Source of the DNA: Alkalihalobacillus alcalophilus ATCC 27647 = CGMCC 1.3604
GTDB taxonomy: Bacteria > Bacillota > Bacilli > Bacillales > Bacillaceae_D
NCBI RefSeq assembly: GCF_000292245.2
Contig: NZ_ALPT02000009.1
Span: 7,805-71,804, forward strand
Length of the DNA: 64,000 nucleotides
Reading direction: 5' to 3'
The position numbers and the translations under genes were made by a program. Under the pieces are notes generated by a model. That model was not told the origin of the DNA, made no database searches, and saw only the letters and a program-made list of their open reading frames with translations. This document shows positions 37,550-46,557 of this stretch, in pieces (the first letter of the stretch is position 1; every line of letters begins with the position of its first letter).

Positions 37550-38215
37550 TCAAGAGTTGTCAAGAACGATCAACTCACTGATGCCATCACGAATCGAGAC
37601 TTGATACGCCTTATCACCTGATTCAGCTAGATGCTGATTGTGAGTAATCATAATAACTTGCCGTTCAAACATCATACTTAACGACTTCAAAAAATCGTAT
37701 AAATAATGCACATAATCGCCTGAAACATGTTTACCTGGCTCGTCTAAAAGGAGAGGTCCGTTCATTTTTGGTTGGATCGTTTCGATTAAAGCAACACGTA
37801 AAGCAAGTGTCACAATATCGACGACACCGCCCCCCCTTGAATCTTGAGGTTTTGTTTTAATTTGAACCCCTTCATATTCGGTTACAACATAAAATTCAGC
37901 GACCGCTTTGTTCCCATGCTCTTCAATTTCAATCACAAAAGAAAAAAGCGGGCCGAATACATATTGTAAGGCATTGGTGACAAGTGTTTCCATTTGCTGC
38001 TTCGCCTGTTCCCTTGCATATTCAGCTGATTGCTGTAAAAGCACACGGGCTTTTTCATAAACATCAATTGTTTCTTGATATTCATTCAGTTCGTTTTGCT
38101 TTTTTGCGAGCTGTTCTTCTAACAGGACTCGTTTCGCATCAAGTCGAATCCATTCATTTTTAGTTTCCGTTAGTTGACGTTCTAGCTCAGCTATTTTGCC
38201 TCGATTATCTAGCAT
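37550..38215 (-). CDS. C-terminal ATPase half of a split SbcC/Rad50-like protein
   Basis: 221 aa. Residues 1-85 are coiled coil (KIAELERQLTETKNEWIRLD); 85-221 form the C-terminal ABC-ATPase lobe with a signature region DSRGGGVVDIVTLALRVA in place of the LSGGE-type motif, Walker B GPLLLDEPGKHVSGDYV (about residue 157-173) and D-loop/H-loop VIMITHNQHLAESG. It has no Walker A and so should need the partner encoded at 38479-39918. Its ATG lies 8 codon-bases inside the end of the 38205 gene and has only a weak ribosome site, suggesting translational coupling. Last gene of the four-gene operon. Confidence 0.8.
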   Translation of the reverse strand: MLDNRGKIAELERQLTETKNEWIRLDAKRVLLEEQLAKKQNELNEYQETIDVYEKARVLLQQSAEYAREQAKQQMETLVTNALQYVFGPLFSFVIEIEEHGNKAVAEFYVVTEYEGVQIKTKPQDSRGGGVVDIVTLALRVALIETIQPKMNGPLLLDEPGKHVSGDYVHYLYDFLKSLSMMFERQVIMITHNQHLAESGDKAYQVSIRDGISELIVLDNS

Positions 38216-38465
38216 CTTTCATAAGTTCCTTTGGAATTAACGACCAAGCTTCATTTATGGCTTGCTCTATATGCTTTTCAAGTGCTTCAATCTCTTGATC
38301 CAACTCCTCTGGTTTTACACCAAGTTCATTAAGCTCTGCTAATAGACGTTTCTCTTGATTTTCTAATTCTTCTAATTTCGCTTCAGCCCGGTAACGCATA
38401 TCCTTTGCTTGCTCAATCGTTTTTTTCATTTTGGCCAAATCTTGTTCAATATGTTCATGGTTCAT
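38205..38465 (-). CDS. Small coiled-coil subunit of the split Rad50-like complex
   Basis: About 86 aa, nearly all charged heptads (EQAKDMRYRAEAKLEELENQ, EALEKHIEQAIN). ATG 38463-38465 is chosen because AGGAGG lies 9 bases upstream; a frame from 38486 also exists and would overlap the preceding gene. It has no motif of its own. Its place between the zinc-hook end of one ATPase half and the C-terminal half suggests that it supplies returning coiled coil or bridges the two. Function is inferred from context only. Confidence 0.7.
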   Translation of the reverse strand: MNHEHIEQDLAKMKKTIEQAKDMRYRAEAKLEELENQEKRLLAELNELGVKPEELDQEIEALEKHIEQAINEAWSLIPKELMKDAR

Positions 38466-38478
38466 TTTTTTCTTCCTC

Positions 38479-39918
38479 CTATTCATGTAAAAAAGTCATT
38501 ACTTTTTCTTGATTCACTTCATGGCCACATAGAGGGCATGTTCCTTCGTTCACTAAAGCTTGTTCGTATTCCTTTTCAAGTTTAGATAAATCGACTAATG
38601 TTTTTTCTATAAAGGTTTTTCCCTTATCAATACGGTTTTTTAAATCCTCATATTGAACTCGTTTTTGTTTCAAAGTCTCCATTGTTGCAACCTTTTTATC
38701 AACAAAACCTAACTGTTCATTTAATGGATCAATTTTTTCTAACGACTGTAATTGTTTTTTTAGACTACTTAGTTCTATATGCAAACCCTTTTTTTGAATA
38801 GATAAATTCGATAACTGGCGTAAACGTCTCGTTTGTTCATGAACTTGCCCAAGTTGTTGAATTGGCTCATTTAATACAAATTCCGTTTGTTGTAACCGGT
38901 CTTTCAAATCTTGTTGTTCCTTTTTAAGCTGCTGATAACTCGATGAAAGTTTCCCTAATTGTTCTCTTTTTTGTTCATTGGCAACGATTTTTTCAAAAAT
39001 ATCTTGAACGGTTTGGACGTGCTTTGTTTTTTCAATCCATTGTTTACACACAATGATTGCGGTTTTAGTCTCCTGTACATATTGCTGCTTTCGCTTCAAT
39101 TCTTTCAAGCGATACATCGCGTTTTGGATATTTTCCAGCTTGACTTCCCAGTTTAATGCTCCTGAAACTAATTGTTTCGTCCGTAACATTTTCGCTTTTT
39201 CCTGTTGTTGCTCTTTGTATTCAGCTTGCAAGCTTTTCCACTTTTCAAGTCGTTCTTGTTTGGCTTTTAATTGTGCCATAAAAGCTTCTGCTTTGTTAAT
39301 TTTTTCTTTAGAATCATTGAGAGCTTGATATGGTTCAAGCTGATGCTGTAATTGTTCGACCTCTTCTTGGCCGTGCTTTTTTCTTTGTTGCAATTGAGAT
39401 AAATCCTTTGACGTATCACGAATCGCCATGTCTAAATAATGAGCCCCACTTATCCGACCAATTGTTTTCGCTCGCACCGACCCTGTTTGCTCTAATAAAA
39501 ATGGGCCATCTAATTGCTGAGCAAGGTGGAGGTGCAATTCATTATCTCGATCGACTCGTAACGGAAACATACCATGGGCTTCGAGCACTTCTTTCGGAAC
39601 TTGGGTACCAAATCCTTCTAAAACGAGCTCTTCATCATTTGCTTTTTTTATTATATAGCGGTTTTTGGAGCTTTTTCGCTCCCTAATAATTGTGGCTCCA
39701 TTTTCAAACTGGATCGTTACTCGTACAAAGTTCGCCCCAACTCTGACAAAGTCCGTTCCTCTTGGCAAGTTAAATAGGACCCAACGAATCGCTCTAATAA
39801 TCGCCGTTTTACCGCTGTCTGATTGACCAACAATGACATTTAACCCTTTATCAAAATCAACCCATGTATCTAAATGAGATTGAAAGTTTTCGAGTCTAAC
39901 AGAGAGTATGTTATTCAT
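38479..39918 (-). CDS. N-terminal ATPase half of split SbcC/Rad50-like protein, ending at a zinc hook
   Basis: 479 aa. Walker A VIVGQSDSGKTAIIRAIRW lies at about residues 29-47 and a Q-loop-like segment DGPFLLEQTG at about 137-146. From about 170 to 455 it is coiled coil. The end carries CPLCGH (about residue 461-466), a CxxC zinc hook like that at the apex of Rad50/SbcC; only 15 residues follow. Canonical SbcC continues after the hook with a second coil and Walker B; here these are on separate polypeptides. ATG 39916-39918 overlaps the upstream nuclease stop by 8 bases and has a very strong purine-rich ribosome site. Confidence 0.85.
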   Translation of the reverse strand: MNNILSVRLENFQSHLDTWVDFDKGLNVIVGQSDSGKTAIIRAIRWVLFNLPRGTDFVRVGANFVRVTIQFENGATIIRERKSSKNRYIIKKANDEELVLEGFGTQVPKEVLEAHGMFPLRVDRDNELHLHLAQQLDGPFLLEQTGSVRAKTIGRISGAHYLDMAIRDTSKDLSQLQQRKKHGQEEVEQLQHQLEPYQALNDSKEKINKAEAFMAQLKAKQERLEKWKSLQAEYKEQQQEKAKMLRTKQLVSGALNWEVKLENIQNAMYRLKELKRKQQYVQETKTAIIVCKQWIEKTKHVQTVQDIFEKIVANEQKREQLGKLSSSYQQLKKEQQDLKDRLQQTEFVLNEPIQQLGQVHEQTRRLRQLSNLSIQKKGLHIELSSLKKQLQSLEKIDPLNEQLGFVDKKVATMETLKQKRVQYEDLKNRIDKGKTFIEKTLVDLSKLEKEYEQALVNEGTCPLCGHEVNQEKVMTFLHE

Positions 39919-40912
39919 ACTCCTCCCCCTCCCAGCTTTCTTCTACAACGGTAATCCTTCGTAACGCCTCTTGTTTGACCTCGTCCTCAACATTCGATAA
40001 AGAAGCGAGTTCTTGGATAATATCAGACATTTGTAAGCTTTGAAAATCAGATTGTTCTTTTACTTGTTGAATAAATTGATGGAGTTTTTCTTCTTGATGG
40101 ACCGCTTTTTCTAAAAAACTACGATCGAGTACTTCTTCCCCTTTTTGAGCGGTTTTTAATACTTGTTCGACTAAATCTATTTTTTCTTTCGATAGTTGAC
40201 CGATGATAACTTTTGGGAGGCGATTAAGCTCTGACCAATGATTGTTAACACGAGCTATTGCTCCTGGATTACAAATAAACTTTCCTTCTCGTTCTTTAAT
40301 TCCAAAACCACCATGATAATGTCCTGTAAATAAAATATCAGCCGTTGTTCCCCAAATATGATCAATTAATGTGTGAGGGATTCCTTCTGGTAAAGCCTTT
40401 TCTACAAGCATACTATGGACAGTATGAATCATAAGATCTGCTTGATGTTCGTTAATTGGGTAATAATCTAACTTTGGGTCACGTTGATCTAAATCGTAAT
40501 GATAAGGTTGTCCAGATAATTGCACCTTTAGACCGTTTTTTTCAAGTAATAGCGGAGCATCTGGCTGAATAATCGTCATTAAACCAAACGAATCTAATAA
40601 ACCTAACATCGTACGAGAGAGAGTATTTGGATTATGACCATATGTGTCATGATTACCTGAAATCGCGTAGATTGGCATTTGAGCTGCTCGAAAGATTTTC
40701 GCAAATTGGCCGACCACATTCGGCGATAAATCAGGTCTATCAAAAACATCACCACCATGTAAAATAAAATCAACTTGGCGTTCATTAGCGATTTCAATAA
40801 CCTCTGTTATTTTCATTTTTAATGTTTCAACAAAATCATCTAATCGATTTTTCGGGGAAGTTCCACGAATATGGGTATCGGTAAAATATAAAAATTGCAA
40901 GTTCTTCTCCAC
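39911..40912 (-). CDS. SbcD/Mre11-like DNA repair nuclease
   Basis: Metallophosphoesterase, 333 aa. Metal-binding motifs in order: YFTDTHIRG (residues 9-17), ILHGGDVFDRPD (about 50-61), AISGNHDTYGHN (about 82-93), MIHTVHSM and FTGHYHGGFG (about 195-204). The C-terminal 90 residues are helical and probably bind the Rad50-like coils. ATG 40910-40912 follows GGGAGGTGG. First gene of a four-gene operon 93 bases after recA, so it may receive read-through from the recA promoter. Confidence 0.88.
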   Translation of the reverse strand: MEKNLQFLYFTDTHIRGTSPKNRLDDFVETLKMKITEVIEIANERQVDFILHGGDVFDRPDLSPNVVGQFAKIFRAAQMPIYAISGNHDTYGHNPNTLSRTMLGLLDSFGLMTIIQPDAPLLLEKNGLKVQLSGQPYHYDLDQRDPKLDYYPINEHQADLMIHTVHSMLVEKALPEGIPHTLIDHIWGTTADILFTGHYHGGFGIKEREGKFICNPGAIARVNNHWSELNRLPKVIIGQLSKEKIDLVEQVLKTAQKGEEVLDRSFLEKAVHQEEKLHQFIQQVKEQSDFQSLQMSDIIQELASLSNVEDEVKQEALRRITVVEESWEGEEYE

Positions 40913-40925
40913 CTCCCGTAAATAG

Positions 40926-40961
40926 AAAAGTCGACAAAGTTATAATTAAGCCTTTGTCGAC
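40926..40961 (-). terminator. Terminator after recA
   Basis: GTCGACAAAG (40930-40939) pairs perfectly with CTTTGTCGAC (40952-40961); on the minus strand it is followed by TTTTCTATTT. It lies only 18 bases before the nuclease start codon, leaving no room for a separate promoter between them. Confidence 0.8.
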
Positions 40962-41005
40962 ATCTTCAAACCCTTTACAAAATGGGCTTTTTTTATATTA
41001 TATCC

Positions 41006-42055
41006 TTATTTTAAATCTAATGGAAGTTCATCGATTTCCTCTTCCGTTGGAGCATCTACTAAAATTTCACCATCTAAACCGTGATGCTGACGGATTTTAC
41101 GTTCGACTTCTTCTGTAAGATTCCCATTCTCTTTAAAGAATTGTTTCGCATTTTCACGGCCTTGGCCAAGTCTTTCTTCATTATAAGAATACCAAGCTCC
41201 ACTTTTTTGAACAATATCAAGTTCAGCCGCAATATCTAAGATAGAACCTTCACGGGAAATTCCTTCTCCATACATAATGTCCACTTCTGCTTGTTTAAAC
41301 GGTGGAGCGACTTTGTTTTTGACTACTTTAATTTTTGTTTTATTTCCGACCATTTCATTACCTTGTTTTAAGGTTTCAGCACGACGTACTTCTAAACGAA
41401 CAGAAGAATAGAACTTCAAGGCACGTCCACCTGGAGTCGTTTCCGGATTACCGAACATAACCCCAATTTTTTCACGAACTTGGTTAATAAAGACCGCAAT
41501 CGTTTTAGATTTATTAACTGCACCAGATAGTTTACGAAGGGCTTGAGACATTAAACGAGCTTGTAAACCGACATGGCTATCGCCCATTTCCCCTTCAATT
41601 TCCGCTTTTGGAACTAATGCAGCAACAGAGTCAATAACGATAATATCAATCGCACCACTTCTTACTAATGCCTCAGCAATTTCTAATGCTTGCTCCCCTG
41701 TGTCTGGTTGGGAAAGAAGAAGTTCATCAATATTAACGCCTAATTTTTGGGCATATACTGGGTCAAGAGCATGCTCCGCATCAATAAAAGCCGCTTGCCC
41801 ACCTGTACGTTGTACTTCTGCAATCGCGTGTAGAGCAACAGTTGTTTTACCAGAAGATTCTGGTCCGTATACTTCAATAATTCTTCCACGTGGATATCCA
41901 CCTACACCTAAAGCAATATCAAGGGCTAATGAACCACTCGAAATTGTCGATACACGTTGATCTGTTTGTTCACCTAACTTCATAATGGAACCTTTCCCAA
42001 ATTGCTTTTCGATTTGGCGTAATGCCATATCAAGGGCTGCTTTACGTTCACTCAT
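41006..42055 (-). CDS. recA: Recombinase A
   Basis: Homologous recombination and SOS coprotease, 349 aa (B. subtilis 347). Walker [10 protein letters not shown] (about residues 64-72), Walker [18 protein letters not shown] (about 135-151), L2 region [17 protein letters not shown] (about 199-215). ATG 42053-42055 has AGGAGAG upstream. Driven by a promoter with a LexA box. Its neighbours differ from B. subtilis: a helicase gene sits between cinA and recA, and no pbpX follows. Confidence 0.98.
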   Translation of the reverse strand: MSERKAALDMALRQIEKQFGKGSIMKLGEQTDQRVSTISSGSLALDIALGVGGYPRGRIIEVYGPESSGKTTVALHAIAEVQRTGGQAAFIDAEHALDPVYAQKLGVNIDELLLSQPDTGEQALEIAEALVRSGAIDIIVIDSVAALVPKAEIEGEMGDSHVGLQARLMSQALRKLSGAVNKSKTIAVFINQVREKIGVMFGNPETTPGGRALKFYSSVRLEVRRAETLKQGNEMVGNKTKIKVVKNKVAPPFKQAEVDIMYGEGISREGSILDIAAELDIVQKSGAWYSYNEERLGQGRENAKQFFKENGNLTEEVERKIRQHHGLDGEILVDAPTEEEIDELPLDLK

Positions 42056-42178
42056 TTTACAATCTCTCCTCTATCCATTTAATTTAAATTTCATTTATTC
42101 AAATCATGTCTTCACATAAAGATGATCGGTTATCGCACTTAAAAATTCAAAAAGGCGAATCTATGTTTCCTATGATCT

Positions 42179-42230
42179 ATCATAACGCTTTTTTCTTCAT
42201 TTGCCAATAGTTTTTACGAACATTTATTCG
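42179..42230 (-). promoter_or_regulatory. recA: recA promoter with LexA (SOS) box
   Basis: On the minus strand -35 TTGGCA (42202-42207) and -10 TATGAT (42179-42184) are 17 bases apart. Ten bases upstream of the -35 is CGAATAAATGTTCG (42217-42230), which matches the Bacillus LexA consensus CGAACRNRYGTTCG except for one base. This gives damage-inducible recA. The leader is about 120 bases long. Confidence 0.8.
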
Positions 42231-42257
42231 GTTTATTGGAATATGTTGAAAGAGAGG

Positions 42258-42290
42258 GTGGTAGGACTGATCACATCAATCCTACCATCA
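42258..42290 (-). terminator. Weak hairpin after the DEAD-box helicase gene
   Basis: GGTAGGA and TCCTACC form a stem on the minus strand, but what follows is pyrimidine-rich (CCCTCTCTTTC) rather than a true thymine run. Termination may be incomplete, and the recA -35/LexA region follows within 30 bases. Confidence 0.45.
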
Positions 42291-42295
42291 TTAAA

Positions 42296-43900
42296 TTAAG
42301 AACGTGTGGGTGTTCTTCTTTCGCGTTTTGGTCGAGGTTTAGCAGGCTCTAGATTAACTCTTGCTCCATTGATTCGAGAATAACGTAACGCTTCATAGAC
42401 GAATGGGGCAACTTCCTCAGGTACTTCAATAAAAGTAAAGTTTTCAAAAATATCAATTCGGCCAACTGCCTTGCTCGGAATCCCAACAAGCTCAGCGACT
42501 TCTTCCGATAAAATTTTCGGTGTTAAGTTCACATTACGACCAACATTGATAAAGAAACGAATCATTCCTTTAGCACCGCCCGTTTCACCGAAATTATAGC
42601 CGGCTTCTTCATTAGGCGTTTCCGTTGAGAAATTCATCTTTAATAAAGCCGAAACAACATCTTCTGGTGAATGAACTTCTAAAATTTCTTTGACAAGAGG
42701 AGAAAACAAATCAAATTCTTTCCCGCGTGCCTCAATTGTATCGGTTACTCGTTTTTTCCATGAATCATGTTGCTTTTCCACAACTTCTTCAATCGTTGGC
42801 ACATCTTGAGAAGGAATGCTCATTTTGATTTCATGTTCAATCGAACGTAAATGCTTCATCTCTCTTGGTGTTACAAGTGTTAGAGCTAATCCCTGCCTAC
42901 CTGCCCGTCCTGTTCGCCCAATACGATGAACATAACTTTCAGGATCTTGTGGAATATCATAGTTAATAACATGTGTAACATTATCAACATCAATTCCTCT
43001 TGCTGCTACATCTGTCGCAATCAAAAATTCAATTGAAGAGTCACGGAACTTTTTCATAACTGAATCACGCTGGGATTGCGTTAAATCACCATGAAGACCG
43101 TCCGCCAAGTAGCCACGTGCTTGTAGGGCCTCCGTTAATTCCGCAACCCCTTTTTTAGTACGGCAAAATAAAATTCCTAAATCAATTTCTTCACTGTCAA
43201 TAATCCGACATAATGAATCAATTTTATTTCGCTCTAAAACCTTAAAGTAAATTTGATTAATTAAAGGTGCAGTAACTTCTCCTTTATTAATCGTCACCAT
43301 TTTCGGGGTCGTCATATATTTTCTTGATAGTTTTTTAATAGCTGGAGGCATTGTGGCAGAGAAAAGTAACGTCTGCCTTACCCCTTTTACTTCTCTTAAA
43401 ATATGTTCAATATCATCGATAAAGCCCATATCTAACATTTCATCTGCTTCATCTAATACAATCGTATGTACACTGTCTAGCTTTAAAGTTTTTCTTCTTA
43501 AATGGTCAAGGATACGACCTGGAGTACCAATTACAACTTGTACACCTTGTCTTAAAGCTTTAATTTGATGACCAATAGACTGCCCACCGTAAATTGGCAA
43601 TGTGCGAATACGTTTATGCACAGAGAGCTTCTGTAACTCTCCTGAAACTTGAATCGCTAGTTCTCTTGTTGGTGTTAAAATAAGGGCTTGAACATACTTT
43701 TCATTCGTTACTTTATCGACAACAGGGATACCAAATGCGGCTGTTTTTCCCGTTCCCGTTTGAGCTTGCCCAATTACATCTCCACCTTCTAAAATGACCG
43801 GAATTGCTTTCGCTTGAATTGGCGATGGTTCTTCAAACCCCATATCCTTAATTGCTTTTTTAATTGAATCTGATATTTCGAAGTCATTAAAATATGTCAT
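42296..43900 (-). CDS. DEAD-box RNA helicase (CshA/DeaD-like)
   Basis: ATP-dependent RNA helicase, 534 aa. Q motif and motifs in order: GFEEPSPIQAKAIPV, AQTGTGKTAAFG (about 45-56), PTRELAIQ, GTPGRILDHL, VLDEADEMLDMGF (about 147-159), FSATMP, RGIDVDNVTHVINYD and HRIGRTGRAGRQG (about 323-335). A DbpA-type RNA-binding domain follows at about 450-520 (MIRFFINVGRN, GRIDIFENFTFIEVP), then a basic tail PRPKRERRTPTRS. It overlaps the end of cinA by 14 bases. In B. subtilis, helicases of this type act in RNA decay with RNase Y and in cold adaptation; here it lies between cinA and recA. Confidence 0.93.
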   Translation of the reverse strand: MTYFNDFEISDSIKKAIKDMGFEEPSPIQAKAIPVILEGGDVIGQAQTGTGKTAAFGIPVVDKVTNEKYVQALILTPTRELAIQVSGELQKLSVHKRIRTLPIYGGQSIGHQIKALRQGVQVVIGTPGRILDHLRRKTLKLDSVHTIVLDEADEMLDMGFIDDIEHILREVKGVRQTLLFSATMPPAIKKLSRKYMTTPKMVTINKGEVTAPLINQIYFKVLERNKIDSLCRIIDSEEIDLGILFCRTKKGVAELTEALQARGYLADGLHGDLTQSQRDSVMKKFRDSSIEFLIATDVAARGIDVDNVTHVINYDIPQDPESYVHRIGRTGRAGRQGLALTLVTPREMKHLRSIEHEIKMSIPSQDVPTIEEVVEKQHDSWKKRVTDTIEARGKEFDLFSPLVKEILEVHSPEDVVSALLKMNFSTETPNEEAGYNFGETGGAKGMIRFFINVGRNVNLTPKILSEEVAELVGIPSKAVGRIDIFENFTFIEVPEEVAPFVYEALRYSRINGARVNLEPAKPRPKRERRTPTRS

Positions 43901-45149
43901 TACTGCTCTTCCACCTTTTCATTTCATTAAGCAAATAATAGCAGCCGTACTTCACAGCTCTATCTCGAATTGCATTACGGGATCCATGAAGGGATAATGT
44001 ATATCCATTTGCAATCCCTGATTTCCCGACAATTGATATGTAAACCGTCCCTGGGTCCTTCCCTTCCTGCTTGTCTGGTCCCGCGACACCTGTAAAGCTA
44101 ATGGCAATATCACTTTCATAAAGTTTTTTTGCACCAAGTGCCATTTCTTTTGCACAGCTTTCGCTCACAACTCCATCTTGCTTGATTACTTCTTTCGACA
44201 CTTGAAGTTGTTTTTCCTTTTCTTTCGTCGAATAAGCGACAGTTCCCCCGCTAAAAATTTCTGAAACACCAGAAAAACTCGTTAATTCACTTGCAAACAT
44301 ACCACCTGTTAAACTTTCAGCGCATGAAATTGTCCATTTTTCCATTTTTAGCTGTTGGACAACTTGTTTCATTAAAGAAGTCTGATCATACCCATAAAAA
44401 TAATCGCCTACAATCGCTTGAATTTCTTTTTCAGTGGCATCTAATAAGCGAATCGCTTCTCCATCATCTTCATGTTTAACCGTTAACCTTAACGTCACTT
44501 CACCATTGCCAGCGAGCGGAGCAATCGTTGGATTCGTTTGATTATCAATAAGAGTTTCGAGGCGTGTCTCTAAAGCGGATTCACCGATATTAAAGAAGCG
44601 TAATACTCTCGATGTAATCTTGCCACGATTTAAGAGCATTTTTTCGAGTAATGGAACCAATTCTTTGACAAACATCGGCTCCATTTCTTTTGGAGGACCA
44701 GGTAGAAGAATGATCATTTTTTTATCTTTTTTAAATAACATTCCCGGAGCCATTCCATTCCGGTTCACAAGTACTTCTGCCCCTTCTAAAATAAGGGCTT
44801 GTTTTTTGTTATTTTCCGTCATCTTCATCTTTCGTTTAATAAAATATTGTTCAATGCTAAAAAGAGCATTTTTGTCATAAACAAGCTTCGTCTGAAATAG
44901 TTTTGCGACCGTTTCCTTCGTTAAGTCATCCTTTGTTGGCCCAAGCCCCCCGGTTAATATAACAATATCAGAACGCTGACTAGCTAAGTTTAAACTATCA
45001 TAAAGTCTCTTTTCATTATCTCCGATGACGGTCTGATAATAAACATCTATTCCTAAAATCGCTAATTGCTCAGAAATAAACTTTGCATTGGTATTTAAGA
45101 TTTGACCTAAAAGAAGCTCCGAACCAACCGCCAAAATTTCTGCTCTCAT
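43887..45149 (-). CDS. cinA: CinA, competence/damage-inducible protein
   Basis: 420 aa (B. subtilis 416). N-terminal MoaB/MogA-like domain (residues 1-165) with LAVGSELLLGQILNTNAKF and LTGGLGPTKDDLTKE; C-terminal CinA domain (about 255-415) with SCAESLTGGMFASELTSFSGVS given by position 265-286 and SFTGVAGPDKQEGK. The family includes NMN deamidases and ADP-ribose pyrophosphatases; which activity holds here is not clear from sequence. It is 13 bases downstream of pgsA. recA normally follows at once; here the helicase intervenes. Confidence 0.94.
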   Translation of the reverse strand: MRAEILAVGSELLLGQILNTNAKFISEQLAILGIDVYYQTVIGDNEKRLYDSLNLASQRSDIVILTGGLGPTKDDLTKETVAKLFQTKLVYDKNALFSIEQYFIKRKMKMTENNKKQALILEGAEVLVNRNGMAPGMLFKKDKKMIILLPGPPKEMEPMFVKELVPLLEKMLLNRGKITSRVLRFFNIGESALETRLETLIDNQTNPTIAPLAGNGEVTLRLTVKHEDDGEAIRLLDATEKEIQAIVGDYFYGYDQTSLMKQVVQQLKMEKWTISCAESLTGGMFASELTSFSGVSEIFSGGTVAYSTKEKEKQLQVSKEVIKQDGVVSESCAKEMALGAKKLYESDIAISFTGVAGPDKQEGKDPGTVYISIVGKSGIANGYTLSLHGSRNAIRDRAVKYGCYYLLNEMKRWKSSNDIF

Positions 45150-45162
45150 AAAATCGCCCCTA

Positions 45163-45741
45163 TTAGCCTTGTTTGGCTAAAATATGTTTATTTTTCACAA
45201 AATAATCAATACCAGAAACAATCGTTAGAATCGTTGCAATCCAAATCATGATTTGATCAAAGGGAAATGAAATCGCTGAAAATGGTATATTGTAAAGCAT
45301 TAACGCGGAAATTCCGATAATTTGAAAGACTGTTTTTAATTTACCTAGTGGACTTGCCGCAATCACATCACCATCTGCCGCTGCAATTAAACGAACCCCT
45401 GTCACCGCAAACTCACGACTAATAATAATAATCGCTATCCATGCCGCTAGTAAATCTAATTGGACTAAACCAATTAAGGCTGCTGTAATTAAGAGCTTGT
45501 CTGCCAAAGGATCTAAAAACTTACCAAAGTTCGTCACGAGATTTAACTTTCTTGCATAATAACCATCAAGCCAATCTGTGGCTGACGCAAAAATAAATAA
45601 GCAAGCGGCGATCAAATGTCCAACAGGGATCACAGTCCCAAACATTTCAATCGTACCAAGTGGTAAATCCGCTAACATAAATACCATAAAAACAGGAATT
45701 AAAATCATTCTAGATACTGTAATTTTATTAGGTAAATTCAC
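45163..45741 (-). CDS. pgsA: CDP-diacylglycerol-glycerol-3-phosphate 3-phosphatidyltransferase
   Basis: Makes phosphatidylglycerol phosphate in the membrane. 192 aa from GTG 45739-45741, chosen because MNLPNKITVSRM is the family N-terminus and AGAAGGAAGG lies upstream; an in-frame TTG at 45763 would sit on that site. The CDP-alcohol phosphotransferase signature DGx2ARx8Gx3Dx3D is exact (DGYYARKL..GKFLDPLAD, about residues 62-84). Several membrane helices follow. It overlaps no neighbour and precedes cinA. Confidence 0.95.
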   Translation of the reverse strand: MNLPNKITVSRMILIPVFMVFMLADLPLGTIEMFGTVIPVGHLIAACLFIFASATDWLDGYYARKLNLVTNFGKFLDPLADKLLITAALIGLVQLDLLAAWIAIIIISREFAVTGVRLIAAADGDVIAASPLGKLKTVFQIIGISALMLYNIPFSAISFPFDQIMIWIATILTIVSGIDYFVKNKHILAKQG

Positions 45742-45769
45742 TACATTAACCTTCCTTCTAAACAATTAA

Positions 45770-46264
45770 CTAACGCATATTGACAAACTGAAGAGCAAAG
45801 TCAAAATCCTGCTCCTTCAAAAGGTGAATAACCGTTTGTAAATCATCAATACTTTTAGCAGTGACTCTTACTTGCTCACCTTGAATTTGAACTTTTACTT
45901 TTAAATTGGCATCGCGTATCACTTTTGAAACTTTTTTCGCTTTATCAGTCGTTAACCCGTTAATCAATTGGATTTGTTGTCGAACAAGTCCACCTGAAGC
46001 AGATTCTACCTTTCCTAAATCCATTGACTTTTGCGATAACCCTCGCTTAATAAATTTTGATTTTAAAACATCAAGCACGCTATTTAACTTGTATTCATCG
46101 TCTGAGATAACGGTAATTTGTTCGTCACCCGATCGTTCAATTGAGCTTTTTGAGCCTTTAAAATCATATCGGTTCGTTATCTCTTTCACCGCTTGATTAA
46201 TCGCATTATCAACCTCTTGTAAATCAATCTCAGAAACAACATCAAATGAATGTTCTTTCGCCAT
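45770..46264 (-). CDS. YajQ-family nucleotide-binding protein
   Basis: 164 aa with two ferredoxin-like domains; conserved [19 protein letters not shown] at the start, NRYDFKGS (about residue 31-38) and [11 protein letters not shown] at the end. ATG 46262-46264 fits the AAAGGTGG site; two upstream in-frame codons (GTG, TTG) are less likely. B. subtilis has a homologue (YitK) at another locus. Some members bind cyclic-di-GMP or RNA; here the role is unknown. It lies between rodZ and pgsA, 28 bases from pgsA. Confidence 0.88.
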   Translation of the reverse strand: MAKEHSFDVVSEIDLQEVDNAINQAVKEITNRYDFKGSKSSIERSGDEQITVISDDEYKLNSVLDVLKSKFIKRGLSQKSMDLGKVESASGGLVRQQIQLINGLTTDKAKKVSKVIRDANLKVKVQIQGEQVRVTAKSIDDLQTVIHLLKEQDFDFALQFVNMR

Positions 46265-46528
46265 CACCAAAAACCACCTTTCCTTGAAACCATTTCAAAA
46301 TCGTCAAAATTATCTTATATCCTTATGGACTTGTTGATCATTGTATCATAAAAGGACCCTTGAAATAAAAAACCATCCTATCCTTTAACTACTGTCCAAA
46401 TTGAAAATATAAATAAAGAAGACCTAACCGTATTCTAATATATTCCACCAATTATTGCGATTATTATCGATAAAAATGATAAAAAACACTACCATCTCAC
46501 ATACCAAATTTATCCTTTATTAATGGAC

Positions 46529-46557
46529 AAAAAAAGTGAACATTTTGTTCACTTTTT
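46529..46557 (-). terminator. Terminator after rodZ
   Basis: AAAAAGTGAACA (46531-46542) pairs perfectly with TGTTCACTTTTT (46546-46557), giving T7 on the minus strand. It overlaps the rodZ stop codon. The 46265-46528 spacer before it holds no gene that I can see. Confidence 0.85.

Noticed and set aside
38479..38486. Sequencing frameshift splitting a single sbcC gene
   Set aside because: The next gene has its own AGGAGG site and start codon, and the C-terminal half also has a start; two independent clean junctions make an error less likely, though it is not excluded.
39330..39686. 118-codon plus-strand frame opposite the Rad50-like N-terminal half
   Set aside because: Antisense shadow of a coiled-coil gene.
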